Origin: Paenibacillus sp. V4I3
Lineage (GTDB): Bacteria; Bacillota; Bacilli; Paenibacillales; NBRC-103111
Length of the DNA stretch: 64,000 nucleotides
Reading direction: 5' to 3'
NCBI RefSeq assembly: GCF_030817215.1
Contig: NZ_JAUSZA010000001.1
Span: 5,120,501 to 5,184,500, forward strand
Shown here: positions 50,931 to 60,669 of the stretch, piece by piece
Layout of the letters: each line of letters opens with the position of its first letter
Numbering within the stretch: position 1 is the first letter of the stretch
The notes under the pieces: model-generated
The model's database searches: none
The model's input: the letters and a program-made list of their open reading frames with translations, nothing else
Told to the model about the DNA's origin: nothing
Program-made: the position numbers and the translations under genes

Positions 50931-52155
50931 CTAATCTTTAAATCTTGACGTCTTCCTGTACTGGATCGGCTTTTCCGGCACCCTTTTCTCAAATTCCCTC
51001 AGGAAATGATGATAATGCACATAACCGATATCCTCCGCGATGGAACGGACCGTATCGTCGGAATACCGGAGTCTCCTCTTGGCTTCTTCAATCCGCATGT
51101 CGTGGATACATTCGATGATGCCGATACCGTTTCTTCATAAAAGCCTGACCCAAATAGACCGGGTTCATAAAAAACTGCTCTCCGATCTCTTTAATGTTAA
51201 TCGACTTTCGGTAATTCTCCTGGATGTAGCATTCGATCCCGCGAAGCGGATGACCGTAGCTAGCTTCCTTATGCTTCCGCAACCGGGTCATAAATTCGGT
51301 TAAGTAAGCATGCAGGATGTGCTCCAGCCCCGCAAGTGAATTCGGCTCCATCCGGAGAAACCCGCGAAGCTGCTGTCCTATATCCGTGGCAGCCCCCAGT
51401 TCCCGGAGCACCTCCATACTCTTCAGCACGAGGTTGATGCTTATCATGCGCACTACTTCCGGTGCGGTCATGGTTTCCCGTAGAAATTGGAACAGTCCTT
51501 GCAGAATTCGAAAAGTTTCCTGCTCCTGCAGCCTTTCGGCGGCGGCCAGCAATTGCTCAACTGTAGCCATGGCTTGCAAGTCGTAGCTGACCTCCATCTC
51601 GCTCACGATCTCATAATTGACCAGACCGGCATCAGTGTGGAAGAAGTGGTAAACCGAAACCTCCACCGCACCCGAATAGGAATGGGCCAAATCACGGAGA
51701 AATGAAACAGTTGGACCCACCGACACGCTGCAATTCGTCCCCCGCTTCCGAAGTTCGCTGCAGACTTTCTCCGCCATCTCTCGTGCCAATTCAGTTCCCT
51801 GGACCACCAAGCCGAATTGGCTCCCGTACAGATCGATGAACATACTTTGTGGGGATAGATCCAAAGCTTTGCAGAAATCCAAGTCGTCCCCCTTCAAACC
51901 TTCAATAAGAACGAATCTCCAACTTCCTGCCTGCCGGTCCAGTTGTTCGATCAGTTTCGATCCAATAACGTCCGGCTCTTGGACCTCCCCTCGCAGAAGC
52001 TGGGCAAGCATGACTGGTAAGTGTCGGCGGGATACCAGTTCCTTCTGATATTTCGAACGGACGCACTCAATCGTAAGTTCGTCTGGGAATACTGTAAATC
52101 GGCAGCGGGCTAAAACAAGTCCGAATTTCCTCTTCATACTTTTCATGAATTTCAC
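50931..52155 (-). pseudogene. AraC-type regulator lacking its receiver, frameshifted
   Basis: A GGDEF-like central domain (DLYGSQFGLVVQGTELA, FHTDAGLVNYEI) and an AraC HTH (YIQENYRKSINIKEIGEQFF) are of the YesN response-regulator type. At MKKRY the frame shifts (near 51110); CIHDMRIEEAKRRL and DIGYVHYHHFLREFEKR complete the HTH. The N-terminal receiver domain is absent. Such regulators control sugar transport operons. Confidence 0.7.
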
Positions 52156-52285
52156 CTGGCTTCAGCAATGACCATTTTTTCCGGATTAATCACCATTTTA
52201 GTAAATTAGGATAGCTAAGCAGTTTTAATGTTTTCCAATAGCAGCGGCAACACTCGTTTTCCCAACTCAATTGGCAACCCCCTAT

Positions 52286-52307
52286 TTTTATTACGATTTC
52301 GTACTAT
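52286..52307. promoter_or_regulatory. MarR operator candidate, downstream side
   Basis: TTATTACGATTTCGTACTA; the core TACGATTTCGTA also lies before the marR start. Confidence 0.5.
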
Positions 52308-52330
52308 TTATGCAAAAAAATTTATAATGA

Positions 52331-52825
52331 TTAATCGTCAATCGCTATTTTACGCAATTTAGCATCTTGAGTTCCGTTCTCTTTCTTTTCATTCCCTTGC
52401 AAGGCTTTCCCGACTTTCACGACCAACGAGAGGAACTGTTGAAGCTCATCATTACTGAGTGCAGACTGAACGCGTAGGAACATATTTTCCATGATCGCTC
52501 TTGCCTGCAAGGCTAATTCCTTTCCTTCCGCGGTTAGTTGAACAAGAATGATCCGTTGATCCTTATCAGAATGAGCGCGATTTATAAGTCCTTTGCGAAC
52601 GAGTCGTTTAACCAGACTTGTAACTGTACTCAGAGGTGCCCCTAACTCTGTAGCAAGCACGGAAGTTGACATTTCACCACGGAAGTGCAGAACCAACAAT
52701 GCTGAAAGATCGGAACGGTTCACTTCCTGTTCAAATTTAGCCGTTTCAGATAATAAACTCAAAGGTCTGAGGCCGTTTTGCAAAAATAACTCTAACATTC
52801 GATCTAACACTTGCTGTACCTCCAT
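52331..52825 (-). CDS. MarR family regulator
   Basis: The 164-aa winged-helix protein has LLVLHFRGEMSTSVLATELG, PLSTVTSLVKRLVRKGLINR and the wing HSDKDQRIILVQLTAEGKEL. MarR proteins repress stress or efflux genes. The palindromic site CTACGATTTCGTAAC upstream of the start suggests autoregulation; its other target is not evident here. Confidence 0.9.
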   Translation of the reverse strand: MEVQQVLDRMLELFLQNGLRPLSLLSETAKFEQEVNRSDLSALLVLHFRGEMSTSVLATELGAPLSTVTSLVKRLVRKGLINRAHSDKDQRIILVQLTAEGKELALQARAIMENMFLRVQSALSNDELQQFLSLVVKVGKALQGNEKKENGTQDAKLRKIAIDD

Positions 52826-52860
52826 GCCTAAGAAAGAAGATTAATTTAACAGTTTGATCT

Positions 52861-52878
52861 TACTACGATTTCGTAACA
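52861..52878. promoter_or_regulatory. MarR operator candidate, promoter side
   Basis: TACTACGATTTCGTAACA. Confidence 0.55.
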
Positions 52879-53200
52879 TTTTGCAAGTACAAATAGGTTA
52901 CGATCAAAATGTTTTTTTAGAAGTATAAAAAATAAGCCTTCACACTGTTTTCAGTGTAACATTCAAGTTTCTACCATTTTATCACATTATGTCTAACCAG
53001 AAAGCTGCTATTTCCCAACATCACCTTCACTTTTGAAATACACTCCGCAGCCTCCCGTTTCACCTTAATCGTACCAATTAATGGAGTGAGCTTTAATAAG
53101 ATTTCATAACATTTATTATGTTAACAAATTTTCAAGTTCCACTTTATTTACGAAATTAACGATTTTAATTACTAAGAAAGCCATAATTTCAAACAAAAAA
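52879..53200. other. Gap of about 320 bases
   Basis: AT-rich sequence between the marR promoter and the selO terminator. I see no gene, repeat or RNA structure in it. Confidence 0.5.
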
Positions 53201-53228
53201 AATAACCTGTTAGTCAGGTTATCTTTTA
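53201..53228 (-). terminator. Terminator of selO
   Basis: AATAACCTG/CAGGTTAT stem, T-run on the minus strand. Confidence 0.7.
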
Positions 53229-53243
53229 AAGTTCAAACATAAA

Positions 53244-54719
53244 TCAAGTACCACAAAAGGTTCGGTAAGGCTGTGTTGATTGTGTAGGCAGTGTGTAATC
53301 AGCCTGTTCGGGGGAGTGCGCATAGGGTCTTGAAAGAACATCAAGAAGCCGCTCCATCACGCTATAGTCTCCTTGTTCCACCGCGGCTTCTAATGCGTCT
53401 TCTACCCGGTGGTTACGGGGGATTATCGCAGGATTGCTGCTGCGCATCAACTGATTTGAGGAGTCTTTTGTTTCCTGCTGCCTGCCTAGTCTCGCCTGCC
53501 ACTGCTCATGCCACTGATCAAATTCCGTGGTACCGAACAGGGCTGTCTCGTCTGGCTTATCAAAAGTTAATGCCCAGAAAGTATTGGTATAGTCCGCACT
53601 ATACTTCTGCATCATAGTGAGCAGGTCTTTAATAAGAGATTCATCCTGCTGTTCTTCATGAAAGATTCCCAGTTTTGCCCTCATGCCTGCGAACCAATTA
53701 CGGTGATACACCTCGGAAAAACTTGCAATCGCATCCTCAGCTAGTTTGAGAGCCTGTGCCTCGTCGTCATGAAGCAACGGTAGTAGGGTTTCAGCAAATC
53801 TGGCGAGATTCCATGCAGCAATATATGGCTGGTTACCATAGGCATAGCGGCCCTGCTTATCAATGGAACTGAATACCGTTGCCGGATCATAGGCATCCAT
53901 GAAGGCACAAGGACCGTAATCAATGGTTTCTCCACTAATCGCCATGTTGTCGGTGTTCATCACCCCATGAATAAAGCCAACGAGCTGCCATTTGGAGATG
54001 AGTACGGCCTGACGCTTGATCACTTCTTGAAGTAGTAAAAGGATGCGGTTCTCATCAGCAGCTTCAATTTCTGGAAAATGTCTTTGCAAGGTGTAATCAG
54101 CCAGAGCTTTGAGATCCTGGGCAGTGCCAAATTTAGAAGCATACTGAAAGGTTGCGACGCGCAGATGACTGGCAGCTACGCGGGTAAGAATGGCACCGGG
54201 CTGCTCGGTTTCACGGATTATCGACTCACCGGTTGTTACCACCGCTAGGCTGCGTGTGGTAGGAATACCAAGCGCATGCATGGCTTCACTGATGATGTAT
54301 TCACGCAGCATCGGTCCAAGTGCCGCTCGACCATCGCCCCCGCGGGAGTATGGCGTCCTACCTGAGCCCTTCAGCTGAATATCAACCCGCATACCTTCAG
54401 GAGTGATCTGTTCGCCAAGCAGATGAGCCCGGCCGTCCCCTAACCGGTTAAAATGCCCGAATTGATGCCCTGCATAGGCTTGGGCGAGAGGCAAAGCCCC
54501 TTCGGGAATCAGGTTGCCGGCCAACGCCGCTGCACCATCATTGCTTTGCAGCGATTGGACGGATAACCCCAAGGATGTTGCCAACTGATCATTAAGAATA
54601 ATTATCTTCGGTAAGCGAACAGGAGTTGGATTAAGTCTGGTAAAAAGTGATTCCGGCAGACGAGCATAACTGTTGTCGAAGTTCCATCCTGTTTCTATCA
54701 TTGTTTTTTTCTCTGTCAT
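53244..54719 (-). CDS. selO: Protein adenylyltransferase SelO (YdiU)
   Basis: Full-length 491-aa pseudokinase: YAGHQFGHFNRLGDGRAHLL, DIQLKGSGRTPYSRGGDGRA, SEAMHALGIPTTRSL, GVMNTDNMAISGETIDYGP. It transfers AMP to protein hydroxyl groups during redox stress. It ends YRTFCGT, with Cys where animal SelO has selenocysteine. Its 5' end faces the next gene's 3' end in tandem; they may be cotranscribed but the spacing is about 70 bases. Confidence 0.95.
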   Translation of the reverse strand: MTEKKTMIETGWNFDNSYARLPESLFTRLNPTPVRLPKIIILNDQLATSLGLSVQSLQSNDGAAALAGNLIPEGALPLAQAYAGHQFGHFNRLGDGRAHLLGEQITPEGMRVDIQLKGSGRTPYSRGGDGRAALGPMLREYIISEAMHALGIPTTRSLAVVTTGESIIRETEQPGAILTRVAASHLRVATFQYASKFGTAQDLKALADYTLQRHFPEIEAADENRILLLLQEVIKRQAVLISKWQLVGFIHGVMNTDNMAISGETIDYGPCAFMDAYDPATVFSSIDKQGRYAYGNQPYIAAWNLARFAETLLPLLHDDEAQALKLAEDAIASFSEVYHRNWFAGMRAKLGIFHEEQQDESLIKDLLTMMQKYSADYTNTFWALTFDKPDETALFGTTEFDQWHEQWQARLGRQQETKDSSNQLMRSSNPAIIPRNHRVEDALEAAVEQGDYSVMERLLDVLSRPYAHSPEQADYTLPTQSTQPYRTFCGT

Positions 54720-54792
54720 CGTAGCTCCTTTTTCATTTGTCTTTTTGTATCTTATATTATCACAGTTCTACGCCATCAACTGCAACGCTTTG

Positions 54793-55773
54793 TTAGCTCC
54801 TACTATTATGTCCAATAGTGATGACTACACTTCCCTTTTTGTGTCCTTTATCTACATAACGGTGAGCCTCAGCAGTCTGCTCCAACGGATAGCGTTGATC
54901 GATGACCGATTTTATCTTCCCCGACTCATATAGCTCTTTAAGGAAGATTAGATTTTCTTTATTCTGAATTAAGCCTGCAGTCACAAATATGGCTTTTTTG
55001 CCGCCGATCATTGAAGTCCATAACATTTGCAGCACAATGGACAACGTAGGGACAGTAGAAAGATAGACTCCACTTTGCGTTAGCGATCCTTTACATTGAG
55101 CAAATGAACGCTTGCCTACCGCGTCGAAAATAACGTCATAGGACTGACTTGCTTGTGTAAAATCCTCTTTGGTATAGTCAATGACCTTATCAGCTCCCAG
55201 TGACTTAACCAAACTAATATTCGTGGAACTGCATACCCCGGTAACTTCTGCCCCATAGAACTTGGCAAGCTGTATCGCATGAATACCTACCGATCCGGAA
55301 GCGCCATTGATCAGGACTTTTTGTCCGCTTTGAATCTTTGCCTTATCTCTAAGGAAAGTCAACGCAGTTGTTGCCCCATCGACGACGGCGACGGCTTCTT
55401 CATAGGACATAGAGGACGATTTGATTGCTAGTGGGGCGTCTTCAGGCAGACATTTGTACTCGGCATGAGTACCAGAGATCTTTGCACTTAAACCAAAAAC
55501 CTGGTCACCTTCTTTATATAATTGCACATCCTTTCCTACTGCCTCGATTTCCCCTGCTAGCTCAAACCCCAGTATTGGGTTTCTCGGTTTGCGAAGACCG
55601 TAGATAAGTCTGACAATATACGGGTCGCCCTTTCGAAAGGCGCAATCAGCAGGCCCTACTGTTGCCGCGCATACTCTGATTCGTACTTCATTGTCCTTGG
55701 GGGTAGGCTTTTCTACCTCCATAAGTTGAAGAACATCCGGTGATCCGTACTTGGTGCATACAATTGCTTTCAT
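54793..55773 (-). CDS. NAD(P)-dependent quinone-oxidoreductase-like dehydrogenase
   Basis: MDR-superfamily protein of about 326 aa: MKAIVCTKYGSPDVLQL, GADCAFRKGD-like segment, LGFELAGEIEAVGKDV, and cofactor motif LINGASGSVGIHAIQLAKFYG. The structural zinc Cys cluster is absent, as in quinone oxidoreductases. The ATG behind AGGAGGG, ten codons inside the longest frame, is the start. A dyad-rich AT stretch (TATATACATAATGTAATTTA) upstream suggests a repressor site. Confidence 0.88.
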   Translation of the reverse strand: MKAIVCTKYGSPDVLQLMEVEKPTPKDNEVRIRVCAATVGPADCAFRKGDPYIVRLIYGLRKPRNPILGFELAGEIEAVGKDVQLYKEGDQVFGLSAKISGTHAEYKCLPEDAPLAIKSSSMSYEEAVAVVDGATTALTFLRDKAKIQSGQKVLINGASGSVGIHAIQLAKFYGAEVTGVCSSTNISLVKSLGADKVIDYTKEDFTQASQSYDVIFDAVGKRSFAQCKGSLTQSGVYLSTVPTLSIVLQMLWTSMIGGKKAIFVTAGLIQNKENLIFLKELYESGKIKSVIDQRYPLEQTAEAHRYVDKGHKKGSVVITIGHNSRS

Positions 55774-56015
55774 TCGGGATTCCCTCCTACTCTGTATTTC
55801 CATGCAGCGAAGTTGTTGTGTAATAAATGTAAAGTATTATATACATAATGTAATTTATTATATACGTCATGTCAAGATTAATATACATTAAATGACGAAG
55901 AAATTAGGGAATACACGATGCCTTTTTTGTTTTTCCACTGGTCATTTTTCCAGACAAACTCTCATAAGGTGTTAATTGAACCATTGAACCATTCTACATG
56001 AGGCAGGTGAACATA

Positions 56016-57464
56016 ATGTCCGATCAGAACGATCATGGATCGAAGTATTTTGAGAAAATGTTGAATATCATTGATGTCGGTGTTCATCTGATTGATAACA
56101 AGGGAATAACCATTTTTTATAATGATAAGATGGCTGAAACCGATGGTTTTAAGCGAGAACAAGTTGTAGGAAAGAACTTCTTCGACCTATTTCCTTCCTT
56201 AACGAATGAAACAAGCACCTTCATTAAAGTTCTGCAAACTGGTATAGAAATACGAGAAAAAATACAAACATACGTGAGCGTAACGGGGAAACGGATCACT
56301 ACCATTAACAGCACGTATCCTCTTTTGGAAAATGGTGAAATCATCGGTGCCTTAGAAGTGGCAAAGGATATAACAAGCATTGTTCATCTCCACGACCAAA
56401 TCCTTGATCTCAGGCATCAAATCTACGAATCACCATCAAAAGATAAGAAAAACGCAAGCTCCGCTCGATACCATTTCAGTGATTTAATTGGCAAAAGCGA
56501 AACCTTCTTACATACCGTCTCTTTCGCCAAAAAGGCATCTCGTACTAGCTCGCCTGTTTTGATATCCGGACCTACCGGTACTGGTAAAGAATTGTTCGCC
56601 CAGAGCATACACAATGCCGGAGCCCGCCGAAACCGTCTATTTATTGCTCAAAATTGCGCGGCAGTCCCCAACGAGCTGATGGAAGGTATTATGTTCGGAA
56701 CTGCGAGAGGAGCGTTTACTGGCGCTATTGACCGAGCTGGTTTATTTGAGCAAGCTAGCGGCGGAACTCTTTTTCTGGATGAGTTAAATAGCTTGGATTT
56801 ATTTTTGCAGGCCAAATTATTGCGGGTACTTCAAGACGGGATCGTTCGCCGAGTCGGGGGAACCCAGGAACAGCAAGTCGATGTCCGCATCATTACAGCC
56901 ATGAATATAGACCCGAAGGAAGCATTAGACAAAGCATTGCTGCGCAGCGATCTTTTCTACCGGCTAAACGTCGTGAATCTGTACCTTCCACCACTTGTGC
57001 AAAGAAAAGAAGATATTCCTATCCTCACTTACCACTTTATTGATAAATTTAATCACGTATTCGGCATGAAAATAACAGGCATTTCCCCAGCTGCAATGAA
57101 TTGCTTAATGAACTACCATTGGCCCGGCAATATACGGGAATTAAGCCATGCCATCGAATCCACCTACAATATGATGGAACTGGAATGTGAAATCATTGAA
57201 GAAAGTCACCTTCCCGCTTATTTCATGGGGAATCATATAAAAACCGCATCTCCCACCCGGCTATCCGCTCCGTGGAGTGACGAAATGACAACAATCTCAG
57301 CAGGTAGATTAACAGATAAAGTGAGGCAAATGGAAAAGGAAACCATCACGGATGCATTAGAAAATCATCAATATAACATCACTCTCACCGCACAAGCTCT
57401 AGGAATCAAGCGCCAAGCTTTACAGTATAAACTGAGCCGCTACGGCATCGTGAAAAAGCCCTAA
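56016..57464 (+). CDS. Sigma-54 enhancer-binding regulator (PAS-AAA-Fis)
   Basis: N-terminal PAS domain (about 20-125), then the AAA+ sigma-54 activator domain: Walker A GPTGTGKELFAQ, GAFTGA sigma-54 contact loop, Walker B GGTLFLDELN, arginine-finger region LRSDLFYRLNV; a C-terminal Fis-type HTH (NITLTAQALGIKRQALQYKL). It resembles RocR/BkdR-type activators of amino-acid catabolism. It lies next to kamA, which has a -24/-12 promoter, so lysine or a breakdown product is the probable signal through PAS. Start chosen at MSDQND. Confidence 0.93.
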   Translation: MSDQNDHGSKYFEKMLNIIDVGVHLIDNKGITIFYNDKMAETDGFKREQVVGKNFFDLFPSLTNETSTFIKVLQTGIEIREKIQTYVSVTGKRITTINSTYPLLENGEIIGALEVAKDITSIVHLHDQILDLRHQIYESPSKDKKNASSARYHFSDLIGKSETFLHTVSFAKKASRTSSPVLISGPTGTGKELFAQSIHNAGARRNRLFIAQNCAAVPNELMEGIMFGTARGAFTGAIDRAGLFEQASGGTLFLDELNSLDLFLQAKLLRVLQDGIVRRVGGTQEQQVDVRIITAMNIDPKEALDKALLRSDLFYRLNVVNLYLPPLVQRKEDIPILTYHFIDKFNHVFGMKITGISPAAMNCLMNYHWPGNIRELSHAIESTYNMMELECEIIEESHLPAYFMGNHIKTASPTRLSAPWSDEMTTISAGRLTDKVRQMEKETITDALENHQYNITLTAQALGIKRQALQYKLSRYGIVKKP

Positions 57465-57478
57465 ACATCATTAGTTCA

Positions 57479-57500
57479 GACTCCGACAGGAGTCCTTTTT
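57479..57500 (+). terminator. Terminator of the regulator gene
   Basis: GACTCC-GACA-GGAGTC followed by CTTTTT. Confidence 0.75.
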
Positions 57501-57523
57501 GCTTTTCAGTTTGTGGTGAAAAG

Positions 57524-57540
57524 TTGGCATGCTTTTTGCA
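57524..57540 (+). promoter_or_regulatory. Sigma-54 (-24/-12) promoter of kamA
   Basis: TTGGCATGCTTTTTGCA fits the TTGGCA-N-TTGCA consensus, 42 bases before the kamA ATG. Confidence 0.88.
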
Positions 57541-57581
57541 TCCTCCTATTATAAGAAGGCATCATTACTGGAGGTGCAATA

Positions 57582-59009
57582 ATGGAACGACGTGACTGGA
57601 AGCAAGTTGATCTATGGAAAAATGTAACGGATGAGCAATGGAATGATTGGCTTTGGCAGCTGACACATACCATTCGTACCTTGGAAGATCTGAAGAAAGT
57701 AGTGAATTTAACCCCCGAGGAAGAAGAGGGTGTTCGCATTTCAACGCAAACCATTCCATTAAATATTACCCCTTATTACGCTTCATTGATGAATCCAGAT
57801 GACCCGCGATGCCCGATTCGCATGCAATCTGTTCCCATTTCCGCCGAATTATTGAAAACTAAGTATGATCTCGAGGATCCCCTATACGAGGACGAAGACT
57901 CCCCTACCCCTGGTTTAACACATCGTTACCCTGACAGGGTTCTATTTCTGGTAACGAATCAATGTTCGATGTACTGCAGATACTGCACACGCCGCCGCTT
58001 CTCCGGCCAGGTGGGCATGGGGGTTCCCAAAAAACAATTGGATGATGCGATTGCTTATATTCGAAATACGCCCGAGGTGCGTGACGTTCTGCTTTCTGGC
58101 GGGGATGGACTATTGATTAACGACAATATTTTGGAGTATATTTTGAAAAATTTACGAGCGATTCCCCATGTTGAGATCATTCGTATCGGTACGAGGGCCC
58201 CGGTTGTTTTCCCGCAACGGATTACGGAGCATTTGTGCAGCATTATCAAAAAATATCACCCGGTTTGGCTGAATACCCATTTTAATCATCCTTTGGAAAT
58301 GACGGACGAAGCGAAAAAGTCCTGCGAAATGCTAGCTAATGCCGGAGTCCCTTTAGGCAATCAGTCGGTGATTCTGGCCGGTATTAACGACAGTACCTAT
58401 ATTATGAAAAAACTCATGCATGATCTTGTGAAAATACGTGTTCGTCCTTACTATATTTATCAATGCGATTTATCCGAAGGGATCGGTCATTTCCGGGCAC
58501 CTGTTTCCAAAGGTTTGGAAATTATCGAATCGCTTCGCGGCCACACCTCAGGGTATGCGGTACCAACTTTCGTCGTCGACGCTCCAGGAGGCGGCGGGAA
58601 AATTGCGCTTCAGCCTAACTATTTAATCTCGCAAAGCCAGGATAAGGTCATTCTGCGTAATTACGAAGGTGTCATAGTCGGTTACCCCGAGCCGAAAAAC
58701 TATGAACCAGGCCGTGCAGACGAATATTTCAACGAAATCTACGGCATCGAGAAACAGCCGGAAAGCACCGGAATTATTTCGCTCATGAAAGATGAAAAAT
58801 TTAACCTAGTGCCAGAAAATTTGCGCCGGATTGGCAGAAGGAAAATTTATCAAGATACACCGGAGCACGCATCGTTGAAGGAACGTCGGCCAAAGAGGGA
58901 TGAAATGAAAGACAAATTGATGAAAGCGCAGCAGAAAGAGATTAAAAAGGATAAAGAGAGAAACGAAAATAAAGAGGATAAAGAGAGTATTCCAAATACG
59001 GAGAACTGA
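57582..59009 (+). CDS. kamA: Lysine 2,3-aminomutase
   Basis: The 475-aa radical SAM enzyme has the CSMYCRYCTRRRF cluster motif, GGDGLLINDNILEYIL, RIGTRAPVVFPQRIT and FVVDAPGGGGKIAL with PLP-binding region. It converts L-lysine to L-beta-lysine. The last 50 residues are a highly charged Lys/Glu tail (LMKAQQKEIKKDKERNENKE) longer than usual. Ribosome site TGGAGGTG. In B. subtilis kamA lies beside yodP-yodT and yokU, as here. Confidence 0.95.
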   Translation: MERRDWKQVDLWKNVTDEQWNDWLWQLTHTIRTLEDLKKVVNLTPEEEEGVRISTQTIPLNITPYYASLMNPDDPRCPIRMQSVPISAELLKTKYDLEDPLYEDEDSPTPGLTHRYPDRVLFLVTNQCSMYCRYCTRRRFSGQVGMGVPKKQLDDAIAYIRNTPEVRDVLLSGGDGLLINDNILEYILKNLRAIPHVEIIRIGTRAPVVFPQRITEHLCSIIKKYHPVWLNTHFNHPLEMTDEAKKSCEMLANAGVPLGNQSVILAGINDSTYIMKKLMHDLVKIRVRPYYIYQCDLSEGIGHFRAPVSKGLEIIESLRGHTSGYAVPTFVVDAPGGGGKIALQPNYLISQSQDKVILRNYEGVIVGYPEPKNYEPGRADEYFNEIYGIEKQPESTGIISLMKDEKFNLVPENLRRIGRRKIYQDTPEHASLKERRPKRDEMKDKLMKAQQKEIKKDKERNENKEDKESIPNTEN

Positions 59010-59250
59010 GTGTTTGAAAAAACCAGAGGCTTTACGTCAGGTTCTTCGTATAGATCAACCTTCATACACGTTGGCGGCATTGGGAGCGGGTTCCTGCCAA
59101 CCATTGGAAAGCTCTTGAAAGGGAACGACGATTCGTTATTATGCTTGAAAGCACCTGTTTGGCTAGAGAAGCGGAACGTCGATCCCTTATATCCGCTTTA
59201 ATTGCCATATTAGAAACAAAAACGGCAAAATAACGTATTAAATGTCACAA
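59010..59250 (+). other. Gap after kamA with unrecognised open frames
   Basis: A 63-codon GTG frame starts one base after the kamA stop, and another frame in the same bases ends with a coding-like helix (LAREAERRSLISALIAILET). Neither matches the acetyltransferase (YodP) expected here. Possibly the scar of a lost gene. Confidence 0.35.
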
Positions 59251-59300
59251 AAAAAGACCTCGCCCACGTCAATCATCAATCGTGTGGGTGAGATCTTTTT
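59251..59300. terminator. Bidirectional terminator between kamA and yodQ
   Basis: AAAGACCTCGCCCAC/GTGGGTGAGATCTTT stem flanked by A and T runs, serving both convergent units. Confidence 0.8.
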
Positions 59301-59319
59301 CCCATGTGTAGACTACTTT

Positions 59320-60618
59320 TTAAATCATGTCAATTTCAGCTCCGTCAAAACCACACCAATGAATCAGGGTCAATGCGATAATCTCCGCTGCCTCAAACAC
59401 ATGATCCAGCACAATGTGCTCGTTAGGATAATGGGCCACTTGTGTGATGCCTGGGCCGAAAACGATACAAGGTGTTTCGCCGAGCTGCGTCAGCAAACCG
59501 CCGTCTGTTCCCCATGGCGATGCTTCAATCGTAGGTTCTTCTTGCTTAACCTCCCGATATTGCTCCATCAGAACCCGCATCAAATCATGCCCTGGATCCA
59601 CGCTGCCTGGGACCCACCGGGCTCCAAACCATTCAACTGAAACCGGATGTTCTTCAAACCAAGGATCTTTTCCCTTAAGCCCCTCCATCCAACGGGTCAT
59701 TTCCTCTTTAGCTTCATCAAGCTTTTCCTCAGGTGCTACGCCCATTCTTCCCTCTAACTTTACAGTGTCCGCAACGGAAGAAGGCCAATTGCCTCCTTGA
59801 ATGACACCTATATTAATAGGGATAGGAATAGGATTTTGAGCGTACAAAGGATCCGAGATCCGAGCATTTCTTTGCTCCTCAAGCTCCCGGATATGCTGCA
59901 TCACAATCATGCTTTTCTCAATGGCACTAACCCCTTCGTACCTGGTTCCGCCATGAGCTGAACGGCCTTTGACCTCAATACGGAACCACATAGAGCCCTG
60001 CTGCTTCGGAAATATGCGTAAATTGGTAGGCTCCGGAATAAGGGCCGCATCTGCTCGATATCCCTTCACAATCGCAGCCAATGTCCCTACCCCTCCGCTT
60101 TCCTCTTCAATGACGCTTTGAACAATGACGTCACCATTCAACCTAATGCTAAGACTCTGAATAGCCTCCACAGCAAGAAGGAGAGAGAGATTTCCGCCTT
60201 TCATATCCGTTGCTCCGCGTCCATACAGCTTCCCGTCCATCACATTGCCGCTAAATGGATCATCTTGCCATTGATCTCGATTTCCTTCCGGAACGACATC
60301 TATATGACCGTTGAGTAGGATAGAACGTCCCCCTCCGGAACCTTTCATTACTCCGACTACATTGGGACTGCCTGTAAACCGTTTTCTAGGAGAACAAAAA
60401 TAAGGATGTGTCTCAAGGGTCTCTCCATCCGGCTCCCATACATCCACGTCCAGTCTCAACTCACGAAATTTATCAGCAATTAAGGCCTGGACCTCCTTCT
60501 CATTGCCTTGTGTGCTGGGGATTCTGACCATCTTCTGCAGAAAACAGGTTCCTTCTTCACGATGAAGCCTAATCCACTCATGAATTTGCTTTTGCAGTTC
60601 AGCGTTCAGATTGGGCAA
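59320..60618 (-). CDS. yodQ: M20-family deacetylase (YodQ-like)
   Basis: The 432-aa ArgE/DapE-type metallopeptidase has ILLNGHIDVVPEG (metal His-Asp), GRGATDMKGG, catalytic Glu in IEEESGGVGTLAA, and a Glu/His set near WGTDGGLLTQ and FGPG. In the beta-lysine pathway it would remove an acetyl group from an acetylated intermediate. Start TTG behind AAGGAGGG. Last gene of the operon. Confidence 0.9.
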   Translation of the reverse strand: MPNLNAELQKQIHEWIRLHREEGTCFLQKMVRIPSTQGNEKEVQALIADKFRELRLDVDVWEPDGETLETHPYFCSPRKRFTGSPNVVGVMKGSGGGRSILLNGHIDVVPEGNRDQWQDDPFSGNVMDGKLYGRGATDMKGGNLSLLLAVEAIQSLSIRLNGDVIVQSVIEEESGGVGTLAAIVKGYRADAALIPEPTNLRIFPKQQGSMWFRIEVKGRSAHGGTRYEGVSAIEKSMIVMQHIRELEEQRNARISDPLYAQNPIPIPINIGVIQGGNWPSSVADTVKLEGRMGVAPEEKLDEAKEEMTRWMEGLKGKDPWFEEHPVSVEWFGARWVPGSVDPGHDLMRVLMEQYREVKQEEPTIEASPWGTDGGLLTQLGETPCIVFGPGITQVAHYPNEHIVLDHVFEAAEIIALTLIHWCGFDGAEIDMI

Positions 60619-60669
60619 AGGAATTCCCTCCTTCAGATATGCATAAGAAATTGAGTTTGTAACACACGT

